Origin: Sphingobacteriia bacterium
GTDB lineage: Bacteria > Bacteroidota > Bacteroidia > Bacteroidales > UBA7960
DNA: 64,000 bases
Assembly: GCA_011390785.1 (NCBI GenBank)
Contig: JAABRR010000013.1
Coordinates: forward strand, 61,845 to 125,844
Reading direction: 5' to 3'
The notes beneath the pieces were generated by a model. It was not told where the DNA came from. It ran no database searches and was given only the letters and a program-made list of their open reading frames with translations. Position 1 is the stretch's first letter, and each line of letters starts with the position of its first letter. Positions 17,128 through 26,076 of the stretch are shown here, piece after piece. The position numbers were made by a program, and so were the translations under genes.

Positions 17128-18291
17128 ATGGGACTTGGAATTTTTGAGTTTATTTATAGCCAGTTAATAGAGTTTTTTGGATATACATCGTTTGCTCATG
17201 TTGATTGGCGGCATTTGGTCATGATTTGTGTGGGTTTGTTTTTTATTTCACTGGCCATTGTTAAGCATTTTGAACCTTTATTGCTCATTCCCATTGGTTT
17301 TGGAATCTTACTTGGGAATATTCCCTTTGATTTATCTGCCAATTTAAATATTGGTATATACGAAGAAGGGAGTGTTTTAAATATGCTTTACCAGGGTGTG
17401 GAGAGAGGCTTCTATCCACCACTTATCTTTCTGGGTATTGGAGCTATGACCGATTTTTCGTCACTTTTATCTAAACCGAAACTAGTATTGCTGGGTGCAG
17501 CCGCACAGTTTGGTATTTTTGCGGCCTACTCATCTGCCTTATTTTTGGGTTTTGCTCCCGAAGAAGCTGGTGCTATAGCTATTATTGGAGGGGCTGATGG
17601 GCCTACAGCCATTTTCCTTTCGTCGAAACTTGCCCCTGAATTCATAGGACCTATTGCTATTGCCGCTTACTCTTACATGGCGTTGGTTCCTGTAATTCAG
17701 CCTCCGGTAATGCGTTTACTTACAACACCCAAAGAAAGGTTGATCAGGATGAAACCCCCAAGAGCTGTACCCAAACAGGAAAAGATACTATTTCCGATTG
17801 CCGGCTTGCTTCTAACAACCTTTATTATGCCAACATCATTACCATTGCTTGGTATGTTGTTTTTTGGTAATTTGCTTAAAGAAAGTGGTGTAACAAACCG
17901 TTTGGCAGAAACAGCAAGATCTTCACTTATTGATATTGTAACTATTTTTCTTGGGCTTACTGTTGGAGCTTCTACTCAGGGAGATGTATTTATTACTCCA
18001 GACTCTATGTTGATTTTTGGATTGGGCGCAGCATCTTTTGTAATTGCTACTTTCAGTGGTGTTCTTTTTGCTAAATTAATGAATCTTTTTGCCAGTGAAG
18101 GGAATAAAATAAACCCGCTTATTGGTAATGCGGGAGTGTCTGCAGTTCCTGACAGTGCACGTGTTTCACAGCATGTAGGACTGGAATACGACAAGACTAA
18201 TCATTTGCTCATGCATGCTATGGCTGCCAATGTATCAGGAGTAATTGGAAGTGCTATTGCCGCTGGTATTTTACTTAGCTTTTTAACTTAG
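17128..18291 (+). CDS. mmdB: Na+-translocating decarboxylase beta subunit
   Basis: A 387-residue polytopic membrane protein (about ten hydrophobic helices) of the OadB/MmdB/GcdB family. It decarboxylates carboxybiotin and couples this to export of Na+. Conserved signatures are present: GGADGPTAIFLS, with the functionally important Asp157, and GNAGVSAVPDSARV near the C-terminus. It is the last gene of the mce-mmdA-oadG-mmdC-mmdB operon and is followed by a strong terminator. Together these genes would make a sodium-motive force from propionate formation. Confidence 0.93.
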   Translation: MGLGIFEFIYSQLIEFFGYTSFAHVDWRHLVMICVGLFFISLAIVKHFEPLLLIPIGFGILLGNIPFDLSANLNIGIYEEGSVLNMLYQGVERGFYPPLIFLGIGAMTDFSSLLSKPKLVLLGAAAQFGIFAAYSSALFLGFAPEEAGAIAIIGGADGPTAIFLSSKLAPEFIGPIAIAAYSYMALVPVIQPPVMRLLTTPKERLIRMKPPRAVPKQEKILFPIAGLLLTTFIMPTSLPLLGMLFFGNLLKESGVTNRLAETARSSLIDIVTIFLGLTVGASTQGDVFITPDSMLIFGLGAASFVIATFSGVLFAKLMNLFASEGNKINPLIGNAGVSAVPDSARVSQHVGLEYDKTNHLLMHAMAANVSGVIGSAIAAGILLSFLT

Positions 18292-18311
18292 AAAATCTAA
18301 GTCTCAATCAT

Positions 18312-18347
18312 AAAAAAGTGTTGTATATATACTTGCAACACTTTTTT
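18312..18347. terminator. Terminator of the methylmalonyl-CoA operon
   Basis: A 12-bp stem (18312-18323 with 18336-18347, 12-nt loop) carrying GTGTTG/CAACAC and flanked by A6/T6. It sits 20 bp after the beta-subunit stop and 37 bp before the convergent pabB stop, so it can serve both genes. Confidence 0.8.
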
Positions 18348-18384
18348 ATTGTAACTATGAATGATTTAGTAATATGTTCATAGA

Positions 18385-19701
18385 TTATAATTTAGCGCCT
18401 AATGCCTTAGCCAGCGCTGAAGCCTTAAGAATACATTCTTTATATTCTTTTTCCGGGTCCGATTCAAAGGTAATTGCACTACCTGCCATAAAACTAAGGT
18501 ATCGATTTGTTTTATTGTATAAAACACTCCTGATAATCACATTAAAATCGAAGTTGTTATTTGGATCAATATATCCTACAGAACCAGAGTACAAACCTCT
18601 TTTGGTGGTTTCTAATTCTTCGGTAATTTGCATTGCACTGATTTTAGGGGCTCCTGTCATACTTCCCATAGGAAAGGCCATTTTAATGGAATCGATGAAG
18701 TGAATGTCTTCCCTCATTTCAGATGTTACAGTTGAAATCATTTGGTGTACCCATGGGTAGGTATAGATTTTACATAGTTCTTTTACTGAAACGGTCCCGT
18801 TTTTTGCCGAGCAAGATAAATCATTTCGAACCAGGTCAACTATCATAATATTTTCACTGCGTTCTTTCGGATCATTTGAAAGAATGCTTTTTAATTTTTT
18901 ATCTTCAGCTGAATTTTTTCCTCTTCTTATTGTTCCTTTTATTGGTTGAGATATAAGGTGTTGTCCTCTCTTAGCGAGAAATCTTTCAGGCGATGAAGAT
19001 ATAAGATACTTATCGCTTAACCGGTAGAAGCAGGAAAATGGTGCCGGATTATGTTCGTTTAGTTTTTGATAATAATTTATTGGATTTACATCATTGTTTT
19101 TAGCAAAGAATTCAATACAATAATTGGTTTCGTAAATATTTCCTTTCTTGATATGGTTCTTGATTTTTAGAACATTATTAATATACTCATCTCTTTTTAC
19201 CTTATGAGAAATCGCTATTTTAATGGCATTGGCTTGAATAGGAATTTTTATTTTAGAAATCTCTTCTAAAATAGTTTTATGATCAAAGGTTGTGTGATCA
19301 TTATTTCTTATTCCGATTTCAACTGTATCATTTCTTAAAATAAAAAGCAATACGGGGACAAAAAAATGCATCAAAGGCATTTCTATGCCATCTTCATTCT
19401 TCGACGAAAGATTTTCAAGTTGATTTTTTAAATCATATGAAAAAAAACCTATTTTCCAGTCTTCATTATACTTATTAGTAAAAGTCATCAGTTCTTTAAT
19501 TGCATTCTCATTGTTACCCGGGCAAATCTGGTCGAATACTCCTACTGCGAGGAGTGCATCAAAATTGGCATAAGGATCATTTTTATAACCATTAGAGTTA
19601 AGTAATACGTAGTGCTTTGATTTGGAATCTGCCCAAATCAGGTAAGGAATTAAGTTCTTCTCTTCTTTTGCCAGATTAATTTTTTTAAAGTCCCTGCTCA
19701 T
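18385..19701 (-). CDS. pabB: Aminodeoxychorismate synthase component I-like
   Basis: A 438-residue chorismate-binding enzyme. The PIKGT motif with Lys255 marks the PabB/aminodeoxychorismate type rather than TrpE, which has PIAGT. Other family blocks: SSPERFL, IMIVDLVRNDL, PMGSMTGAPK and the C-terminal GSAITFESDPEKEY. It should make 4-amino-4-deoxychorismate for folate, with the amidotransferase PabA supplied elsewhere. Neither pabA nor pabC is adjacent. The start codon lies only 20 bp past a strong hairpin ending the korAB unit, with no room for a promoter between, so expression may depend on read-through. Confidence 0.87.
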   Translation of the reverse strand: MSRDFKKINLAKEEKNLIPYLIWADSKSKHYVLLNSNGYKNDPYANFDALLAVGVFDQICPGNNENAIKELMTFTNKYNEDWKIGFFSYDLKNQLENLSSKNEDGIEMPLMHFFVPVLLFILRNDTVEIGIRNNDHTTFDHKTILEEISKIKIPIQANAIKIAISHKVKRDEYINNVLKIKNHIKKGNIYETNYCIEFFAKNNDVNPINYYQKLNEHNPAPFSCFYRLSDKYLISSSPERFLAKRGQHLISQPIKGTIRRGKNSAEDKKLKSILSNDPKERSENIMIVDLVRNDLSCSAKNGTVSVKELCKIYTYPWVHQMISTVTSEMREDIHFIDSIKMAFPMGSMTGAPKISAMQITEELETTKRGLYSGSVGYIDPNNNFDFNVIIRSVLYNKTNRYLSFMAGSAITFESDPEKEYKECILKASALAKALGAKL

Positions 19702-19720
19702 ATTTCATATTGGTATCATA

Positions 19721-19765
19721 AAAAATAGGGATGCTCCTGTTAATAAAAAGAGCATCCCTGTTTTT
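19721..19765 (-). terminator. Strong hairpin between korB and pabB (terminator or attenuator)
   Basis: A 16-bp stem (19721-19736 with 19750-19765, one wobble, 13-nt loop) with core AGGGATGCTC/GAGCATCCCT and an outer A5/T5 run. It ends 15 bp after the korB stop codon. On the minus strand its 3' side is U-rich, so it should stop korAB transcription. The pabB start codon is 20 bp further on. Confidence 0.75.
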
Positions 19766-19780
19766 AATATAGGTTAGATT

Positions 19781-20812
19781 TTATATTTCCCAGGTTTCTC
19801 CGCTATTAAGCAGGTCATCAACCGTTTGGATCTTGCTGTTTTGTTTGGCATAATCAATTTGCTCTTCTACCTTATCATCATAAGTGAAAGATTTTGCTGA
19901 TCTTATAACACCAAATACAACAGGATAATCTGGTCCGGTCATTCTTCCAACCATTCTGTGAATTCCTGGATCGGGATTGTATTGATCATGCACGAGAATA
20001 TCTTTTTCTGTAACACCACCTTCACCAATTTTTACAGCAAGGAGCCTGGTTTCTTTCAGCATGATACCCATTTCTTTGTTTTTACCGAACACCATAGGTT
20101 CTCCATGCTTCAATATTAGTTGATGCTCATCCCGATTTTCTTTTGATGTGTAAAAGGCATGAGCCTTATCATTAAATATTACGCAGTTCTCAAGAATTTC
20201 TACCACTGAAGTACCGTCATGTTTCGCGGCTTCATAAAGGACATCTGTCATGAGTTTTAGATTATTATCAGGTATGCGGGCAAAAAATGTACCCTGCGCA
20301 CCCATTACCAATCCGGCAGTTACGAAAGGATGTTCAATTGTGCCTTGCGGAGATGTCTTGGTAACCTGTCCCATAGGGGTTGTTGGCGAATATTGTCCTT
20401 TAGTAAGTCCATATATCTGGTTGTTAAAAAGAAGAATGTTTACATCAATATTTCTTCTGATAATATGAATAAAATGGTTTCCTCCAATGGCCATTGAATC
20501 ACCGTCGCCGGTGGCAATCCAAACACTCTGTCCCGGGTTGGCAATTTTTACTCCGCTACCAATGGCCGCAGCCCTTCCATGGATGCCATGAAATCCAAAT
20601 GTATCAACGTAATAAGGAAACCTTGACGAACAGCCAATCCCTGAAACAATAGTAAAATTTTCTTTTTTATAGCCAATACGTGGAAAGACATTTTCTACTG
20701 CTGCCAGAATAGCATGTCCACCGCAACCAGGGCACCATTTTACCATTTGATCACTTGCAAAGTCTTCTTTGCTAAGTTGTATGGGTGATTTTTCTATACT
20801 TTTGTCTAACAT
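19781..20812 (-). CDS. korB: 2-oxoacid:ferredoxin oxidoreductase, beta subunit
   Basis: A 343-residue thiamine-diphosphate subunit. CPGCGG (27-32) and the TPP/Mg motif GDGDSMAIGGNH (about 98-109) are present. With the alpha subunit it oxidatively decarboxylates a 2-oxoacid, most likely 2-oxoglutarate, to the acyl-CoA and reduces ferredoxin; it can also run in the reductive direction. There is no ferredoxin domain, so electrons go from the enzyme's single iron-sulfur cluster to free ferredoxin. Its start overlaps the alpha-subunit stop (TAATG), indicating translational coupling. Substrate choice between 2-oxoglutarate and other 2-oxoacids is by resemblance only. Confidence 0.9.
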   Translation of the reverse strand: MLDKSIEKSPIQLSKEDFASDQMVKWCPGCGGHAILAAVENVFPRIGYKKENFTIVSGIGCSSRFPYYVDTFGFHGIHGRAAAIGSGVKIANPGQSVWIATGDGDSMAIGGNHFIHIIRRNIDVNILLFNNQIYGLTKGQYSPTTPMGQVTKTSPQGTIEHPFVTAGLVMGAQGTFFARIPDNNLKLMTDVLYEAAKHDGTSVVEILENCVIFNDKAHAFYTSKENRDEHQLILKHGEPMVFGKNKEMGIMLKETRLLAVKIGEGGVTEKDILVHDQYNPDPGIHRMVGRMTGPDYPVVFGVIRSAKSFTYDDKVEEQIDYAKQNSKIQTVDDLLNSGETWEI

Positions 20813-22668
20813 TAGATTTCCTCCAAAAGATTGGTGAATACCTGGGTTAATTCAGAAACATGAAAAGGTAATCCCTGAACCTTATTGTATTGTTGGTATT
20901 TAAACTCAGGGTGGGTCATTCGCAGGTATTTAACAAACTGACCTTTGTTGAGCTCGCACACAACTATTTTTTTAAACCGCGAAAAAACATCAGCGGCATT
21001 AACTGGCAATGGCATAATATAATTGAACAATGCCAGACTAATTTTATATCCTTTTTCCTGCATATGGCCTACAGCTGATTTAAGCATCCCTTCCGTTCCA
21101 CCCCAACCAACAACAAGTAAATTTCCCGATTCTTCTCCATAAACTTTCTGTTCAGGAATATAGTTTGCTATACGCATCACCTTGTCTTCTCTAATGTTAA
21201 CCATTAGCTCATGATTTAAGGGGTCGGTAGAAACGTTACCATCAATATTGGTTTTTTCTAAACCACCTATCCGGTGTCTTAAGCCTTCGCTGCCGGGTAT
21301 AGCCCATTGACGGGCAAGAGTAACCTGATCTCTGCGATAAGGTTTAAAATCAGGATCATTTTCTTTGGCCAAAGGTGGTTTTATTGATGGTAGATCAGCA
21401 ACTTTGGGAATTTTAAACAGCTCTGAACCAAAGGCCATATTCCCATCGGTAAGCAAAATAACCGGGGTCATATGTTCCAGGCTTAACTTGGCAGCCATGT
21501 AAGCGTAATGGAAGCAATTTGCCGGAGATGATGCCGCAATTACTAATAGTGGAGCCTCTCCATTCCGGCCAAAGAGTGCCTGCATTAAATCGCTTTGTTC
21601 GCTTTTGGTGGGCATCCCTGTTGACGGGCCGGCTCTTTGTACATTAACCACAACCAGGGGTAATTCTGTAATTACAGCCAAACCAAGGGCTTCACTTTTA
21701 AGAGACAAACCCGGGCCTGATGTTGTTGTAACCGCCAAAGAACCCGCAAAACTTGCTCCAATAGCTGAGCAAATACCTGCAATTTCATCTTCTGCCTGCA
21801 TTACCTTGGCCCCAAGAGATTTATGTTTAGCCAGTTCCATAAGAATTTCAGTTGCCGGTGTAATAGGATAAGAACCTAAAAATAATGGTCTTCCGCTACG
21901 TTCTGAAGCAGCAAGAAGGCCCCACGCAGTAGCAATGTTTCCCTTTATGCTTCTGTATCGTCCCTTCTCCATTGGGGCGGCTCCCACTTTAATGGTAGAG
22001 ACCATTGCCTCTATGGTTTCGGCATAATTGAATCCTGCCTTAAGTGCTATAATGTTAGCTTCAATTACTTCAGGTTTGGCTTTAAATTTCTTTTTCAAAA
22101 AACTAATAGTTCTGTCGGGTTCTCTATGGAATAAAAAATACATTATTCCCAGTACAAACATATTCTTTGTTTTTTCTGCCATTTTTTTCTCAATGGCTAA
22201 ACCCGACAAAGATTCTTTTGTAAGCAGGGAAATGGGTGCTTTGATAAGGTTATAGCCTACCAGGCTTCCGTCATCCAGTGGATTGGTAGTATAGCCGGCC
22301 TTTTCAATTGCCTTACCTTCAAATGCTGACTCGTCAACAATAATGGTAGCATCTTTTTTAGCCCATTTAATATTTGACCTGAGCGAAGCTGGATTCATTA
22401 CTACCAATACATCGCACATATCACCCGATGTATAAATTTTCCTCTGCCCCAGGTGAACCTGGAACCCGCTTACTCCTGCAACAGTATTTTGTGGTGCCCG
22501 AATTTCAGCAGGGAAATCGGGAAAAGTTGCCAGATCATTGCCGGCAAGGGCTGCACTATCAGAAAAAAGGCTGCCAGTTAATTGCATCCCATCTCCTGAG
22601 TCGCCTACAAACTTAACCACTACATCTTCCAGCTCCAGGATGTTCTTTTTACTTTCTTTAATCGACAT
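20812..22668 (-). CDS. korA: 2-oxoacid:ferredoxin oxidoreductase, fused gamma-alpha subunit
   Basis: A 618-residue protein with the gamma domain fused in front of the alpha domain. Residues about 12-190 are the gamma part (VKFVGDSGDGMQLTGSL; later AIEKKMAEKTKNMFVLG). Residues about 225-610 are the pyrimidine-binding alpha part (GSYPITPATEILMEL, TTTSGPGLSLKSEALGLA, QRAGPSTGMPTKSEQSDL). The fusion is the usual form for two-subunit KorAB enzymes. It is the first gene of the korAB unit and overlaps korB by one base. A near-consensus minus-strand TAACTTCG box lies about 140 bp upstream (22806-22813). Confidence 0.92.
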   Translation of the reverse strand: MSIKESKKNILELEDVVVKFVGDSGDGMQLTGSLFSDSAALAGNDLATFPDFPAEIRAPQNTVAGVSGFQVHLGQRKIYTSGDMCDVLVVMNPASLRSNIKWAKKDATIIVDESAFEGKAIEKAGYTTNPLDDGSLVGYNLIKAPISLLTKESLSGLAIEKKMAEKTKNMFVLGIMYFLFHREPDRTISFLKKKFKAKPEVIEANIIALKAGFNYAETIEAMVSTIKVGAAPMEKGRYRSIKGNIATAWGLLAASERSGRPLFLGSYPITPATEILMELAKHKSLGAKVMQAEDEIAGICSAIGASFAGSLAVTTTSGPGLSLKSEALGLAVITELPLVVVNVQRAGPSTGMPTKSEQSDLMQALFGRNGEAPLLVIAASSPANCFHYAYMAAKLSLEHMTPVILLTDGNMAFGSELFKIPKVADLPSIKPPLAKENDPDFKPYRRDQVTLARQWAIPGSEGLRHRIGGLEKTNIDGNVSTDPLNHELMVNIREDKVMRIANYIPEQKVYGEESGNLLVVGWGGTEGMLKSAVGHMQEKGYKISLALFNYIMPLPVNAADVFSRFKKIVVCELNKGQFVKYLRMTHPEFKYQQYNKVQGLPFHVSELTQVFTNLLEEI

Positions 22669-23168
22669 TTGATTTCGTTGTGTTTTAGTGTTGGATTTAA
22701 GTGTAAATTTTTAAATTTTTCCTTGATAAAATGCATATACTGTTTGCAGTTTCCAGATCTTATGACAGCGTCTATTACTACGGTTTAGCATATAGTTTGC
22801 GAAGTTAATTGTTTAATTCCGAACTAGTAAAAAAAACAGATACTTTTTAGTCTAATTATAATACCTTGTTTTTTTTGATGGTTGAATCACTATTAATATT
22901 CTACAAACTGCTCCTTTTATTATGTGTTAATCATATCTTTTTTTCACCAGGAATTAACTTACTGTAAGAAGATAAGATAGCTAACCCAAATTTTATGGAT
23001 AAGAATCAATTTAATTGATTTTTGTATATCTTTTTGAGTTGAAAAATGCTTTGGAGTTTCATGTTTACAAATAAAACCTTTAGTAATTTTGGTTGTTTGG
23101 CAATGTTATTGATGAGTTTTGCAACCCTCAATACATATTATATAATTTATTTTGATACCATAAGTAAT
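22669..23168. other. 500-bp divergent intergenic region
   Basis: This region holds the promoters of korAB (minus) and the Nudix gene (plus). A near -7 box TAACTTCG (minus, 22806-22813) and a TATCTTTT-like box about 140 bp before the Nudix start (plus, near 23028) are visible. An open frame reaches from 23046 into the Nudix gene, but its first 41 residues are a hydrophobic stretch unrelated to Nudix proteins. No RNA gene or repeat was recognised. Confidence 0.45.
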
Positions 23169-23633
23169 ATGAAGATTACGATGTTTAATGTTAGGGTTTA
23201 TGGAATTGTAATCCACAAAAAAATGATATTACTAACTGATGAATTTAGATTGGGGATAAGGATGACAAAGTTCCCTGGGGGTGGTTTGGAGTTTGGAGAA
23301 GGTACTACGGAATGTTTAGTAAGAGAATTTTTCGAGGAAATGGGGCAAGAAATAATTGTTAAAGAGCATATTTACACTACCGATTATTTCCAACCCACTA
23401 CATTATTGTCAGAACCTCAACAGTTATTAAGTATATACTATCGTGTTGACTTAGCCGATTATTCGGAGCTTAAGACTTCAAAAAAAACTTTTGATTTTAA
23501 GGAAACTGTCGAAGGTGCTCAATCTTTCCGATGGGTAATGCTTAAAAAACTTAAACCTGAAGATTTAACTTTTCCAATTGATCAGAAAATTATTCCTCTT
23601 TTAAAAGAAAAGTATCTTAATTGTAAGTTTTAA
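23169..23633 (+). CDS. Nudix hydrolase
   Basis: A 154-residue Nudix-fold protein. The Nudix box is complete: GGGLEFGEGTTECLVREFFEEMGQ, covering the GX5EX7REXXEEXG pattern with the REFFEEMG metal-binding core (around residues 37-59 from the chosen start). It probably hydrolyses a nucleoside diphosphate linked to another group; the substrate is not predictable. The start MKITMFNVRVYG at 23169 begins directly at the first strand of the fold. An in-frame ATG at 23046 adds 41 residues with no matching family content. Confidence 0.82.
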   Translation: MKITMFNVRVYGIVIHKKMILLTDEFRLGIRMTKFPGGGLEFGEGTTECLVREFFEEMGQEIIVKEHIYTTDYFQPTTLLSEPQQLLSIYYRVDLADYSELKTSKKTFDFKETVEGAQSFRWVMLKKLKPEDLTFPIDQKIIPLLKEKYLNCKF

Positions 23634-23675
23634 ACTTCCAATAAATTAGTTCGATCTGTATTTTCTTTAACTAGA

Positions 23676-23748
23676 AGCGGAAGACGGGACTCGAACCCGC
23701 CACCTGCAGCTTGGGAAGCTGCCGCTCTACCGGATGAGCTACTTCCGC
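23676..23748 (-). tRNA. tRNA-Gly (anticodon CCC)
   Basis: A 73-nt cloverleaf on the minus strand. The acceptor stem GCGGAAG pairs perfectly with CUUCCGC. A D-arm GCUC/GAGC, an anticodon arm GCAGC-UUCCCAA-GCUGC with anticodon CCC (23713-23715) and a T-arm with UUCGAGU loop are all present. The discriminator base is U, as in many bacterial tRNA-Gly. CCA is not encoded and must be added. It reads GGG glycine codons. Confidence 0.95.
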
Positions 23749-23969
23749 GTAAAATATGGTGGGAGTAAAGTTTTAACTATCTAAGGAAAACCAATAACCT
23801 TTAATCTTACTTCTTTTGCAAGGCTTAACTCCCATAGGACAAAGAAGATATTTTAACGTGGGTAAAATTAGAGAAAAAAAACTTGTCTTAGGTTTTAAAC
23901 TTGTTATTAAATAAATTATTTTTCGAAGCGATGATGTGGTTTCAAAGAAATAATTTGAAGAAGAATTGA

Positions 23970-25922
23970 TTAACCGGGTGTTTTTAATTCAAAAAAGAAT
24001 ACCGAACCTTTTCCTGGTTCACTGGAAATAAATAATTCACTGCCGTGACGTGCCAGAAAGTCTTTGCAAAGGCTAAGACCAATTCCTGAACCTCCTTCAT
24101 TACCCGTACCTTTAATGGATTTTATTTTATCTGTATTTGTTATTTGACGTAATCTTTCATTATCAATACCTACACCAGAATCTTGAATTGTAAACCTTGA
24201 TTTATTCTCACTTTGGGTTATTATGATGCGAATAATTCCGTTAGGTAAAGAATATTTTATAGAATTTGAAATCAGGTTTCTGATAACAGCCTGAATCATA
24301 TTCTCATCTGCAAGTACTTTTATGGCATTATTATCTGTTTGTAGAATAATATCGATATTTTTCATCTCAGCCCAGGGCTTGTATGGTTCAAGGCTTTTAT
24401 TTGTAAGAGAATTAATGTTGGTTGGTTTTGGTGAATATATGATTTTACCCTCCTGTAATTTTGCCCAGAACAACAAGTTCTCCAGTAAATCGCCAACTGA
24501 TTGAATTGCACTTTTCAAAGCAATAATATTTTCTGATCTTTCGGGAGTTTCGTGTTCTATTTTTTCATTGTTAAGTAATTCAATTAATGCTCTCAGGTTC
24601 CATACTGGAGCTCTTAAATCGTGGCCAATTACCATAAACATTTTATCTTTTGCAGCATTACTCAATTTGAGTTCTTCCTTTTGTAAGGATAGTTGATTGT
24701 TTTTTTCGTTTAACTTTTTTAGCAAATGCAGAAGAATAGCACCTGTGACAATCATTAAAATCATGAAAATTATCAGCCAAATAATAAAAACTCTTTGCCG
24801 ACTAAATCTTAATTTCTGAATTTGCTTGTCTTTTTCCAGCAGATCAATGGCAGATTGTTGCTTCTGCCTTTCTAATTCAAACTCCATGCTTAACACTTTT
24901 TCTGATAACTGCTGATTGAAAAGAGAATCAGCATATTTATTCATTTGTGTCAATCGTTTGGCGGCAATTTCATAGCGCTGGTTTCTTAAATCAACTCTGG
25001 ATAATACTTTAAGAGAATTATGAATTAATAATTTGGAGTTTAGCTCATGGCCAATATTATAGGCGCTTTCTGCTAAATTATAGGCTTTTGTGTAATCTTT
25101 ATTTTTGCAAAAGATATTGGCTTTTTGGAGATAAATATTGCCAATCAGATGTCTGTCATTTATTTCAGATACTTTTCCGAGAGCAAGGTCATAATTTTTT
25201 CTTGCATTTACTAAATCATTTTTGTTGTAATAAATATCGCCAAGGTATTTATAACAATCTGCCTGGCCAGCAATATCATTGCTCTCTATTCTTAATTCCA
25301 GCGACCGATTAATGAAATTAATAGCACTGTCTATTGAGTCCATATGCATGAGTACTCTTCCTTTGTTGAGAAAAATATAAGAAAGCATACGTTTATTTTC
25401 AATAGTAGTAGCAATATCGAGTGCATAAGTTAGATTTTCAAGGGCTTGTTGGTAGTATTCAAGATAGATGTAAAGATTTGCTATGTTTATATAAGCGTAG
25501 CCTTCCTGTTGAGGAATTTGGTATTGTTTGGCAAGGGATAATCCTTTAAAAAAATATTCAATAGATTTGTTGTAATTTCCCAATAACCTGTATGATACAC
25601 CAGAAAAACTGTAACCTTTAACAAGATTATAATGATCGTTTAGGCTATCTGCCAATTCAATAGCTTTAAGACCCAGTTGTAATGATTGTTCGGTAAATGA
25701 ATTTCTAAGCTTCCAGGCTTCATTTAGCATGAATTCCAATCGCTCTTTTGGGTCGGGCATCCTGTGGGTTAGGTTTTCATATCCCATTACCGGCATCAAA
25801 TTTTGTTGTTCAAAGCCTGTTGAATTGTTATGGGTACTAATATCTATCGAATCGCTTCCGGTTGCTGAAAGGAAATAGAAATGAAGCAGAAGAGGTAGAA
25901 GAATTCGTGATAACGGATACAC
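23970..25922 (-). CDS. TPR-containing membrane sensor histidine kinase
   Basis: A 650-residue sensor. An N-terminal signal peptide (about 1-22) leads to a periplasmic region with about six tetratricopeptide repeats (residues about 60-340; for example GYAYINIANLYIYLEYYQQALENL-type helices). A coiled coil (340-375) and one transmembrane helix (about 377-400) follow. The cytoplasmic part has HisKA with GHDLRAP and His434 and a HATPase domain with LISNSIKYS and GGSGIGLSLCKDF. Such TPR kinases are abundant in Bacteroidota. No partner regulator is adjacent. Confidence 0.88.
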   Translation of the reverse strand: MYPLSRILLPLLLHFYFLSATGSDSIDISTHNNSTGFEQQNLMPVMGYENLTHRMPDPKERLEFMLNEAWKLRNSFTEQSLQLGLKAIELADSLNDHYNLVKGYSFSGVSYRLLGNYNKSIEYFFKGLSLAKQYQIPQQEGYAYINIANLYIYLEYYQQALENLTYALDIATTIENKRMLSYIFLNKGRVLMHMDSIDSAINFINRSLELRIESNDIAGQADCYKYLGDIYYNKNDLVNARKNYDLALGKVSEINDRHLIGNIYLQKANIFCKNKDYTKAYNLAESAYNIGHELNSKLLIHNSLKVLSRVDLRNQRYEIAAKRLTQMNKYADSLFNQQLSEKVLSMEFELERQKQQSAIDLLEKDKQIQKLRFSRQRVFIIWLIIFMILMIVTGAILLHLLKKLNEKNNQLSLQKEELKLSNAAKDKMFMVIGHDLRAPVWNLRALIELLNNEKIEHETPERSENIIALKSAIQSVGDLLENLLFWAKLQEGKIIYSPKPTNINSLTNKSLEPYKPWAEMKNIDIILQTDNNAIKVLADENMIQAVIRNLISNSIKYSLPNGIIRIIITQSENKSRFTIQDSGVGIDNERLRQITNTDKIKSIKGTGNEGGSGIGLSLCKDFLARHGSELFISSEPGKGSVFFFELKTPG

Positions 25923-26076
25923 TAATATTTGTTTTTGGGAATATAAAGCTACAATCTTTTTTAATGAAATTGCTTTTATAATTTATAACTGAGACAGAAA
26001 AGTGTTTATATCAGCCAAAGCTATGTTATTTCCAAATAGATTATAAATATTCAGATTTTTTTTAGTCTGGTTTGTT

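Noticed and set aside
23046..23168. N-terminal extension of the Nudix gene
   Set aside because: The first 41 residues are hydrophobic and unrelated to the Nudix fold; the start at 23169 fits the family.
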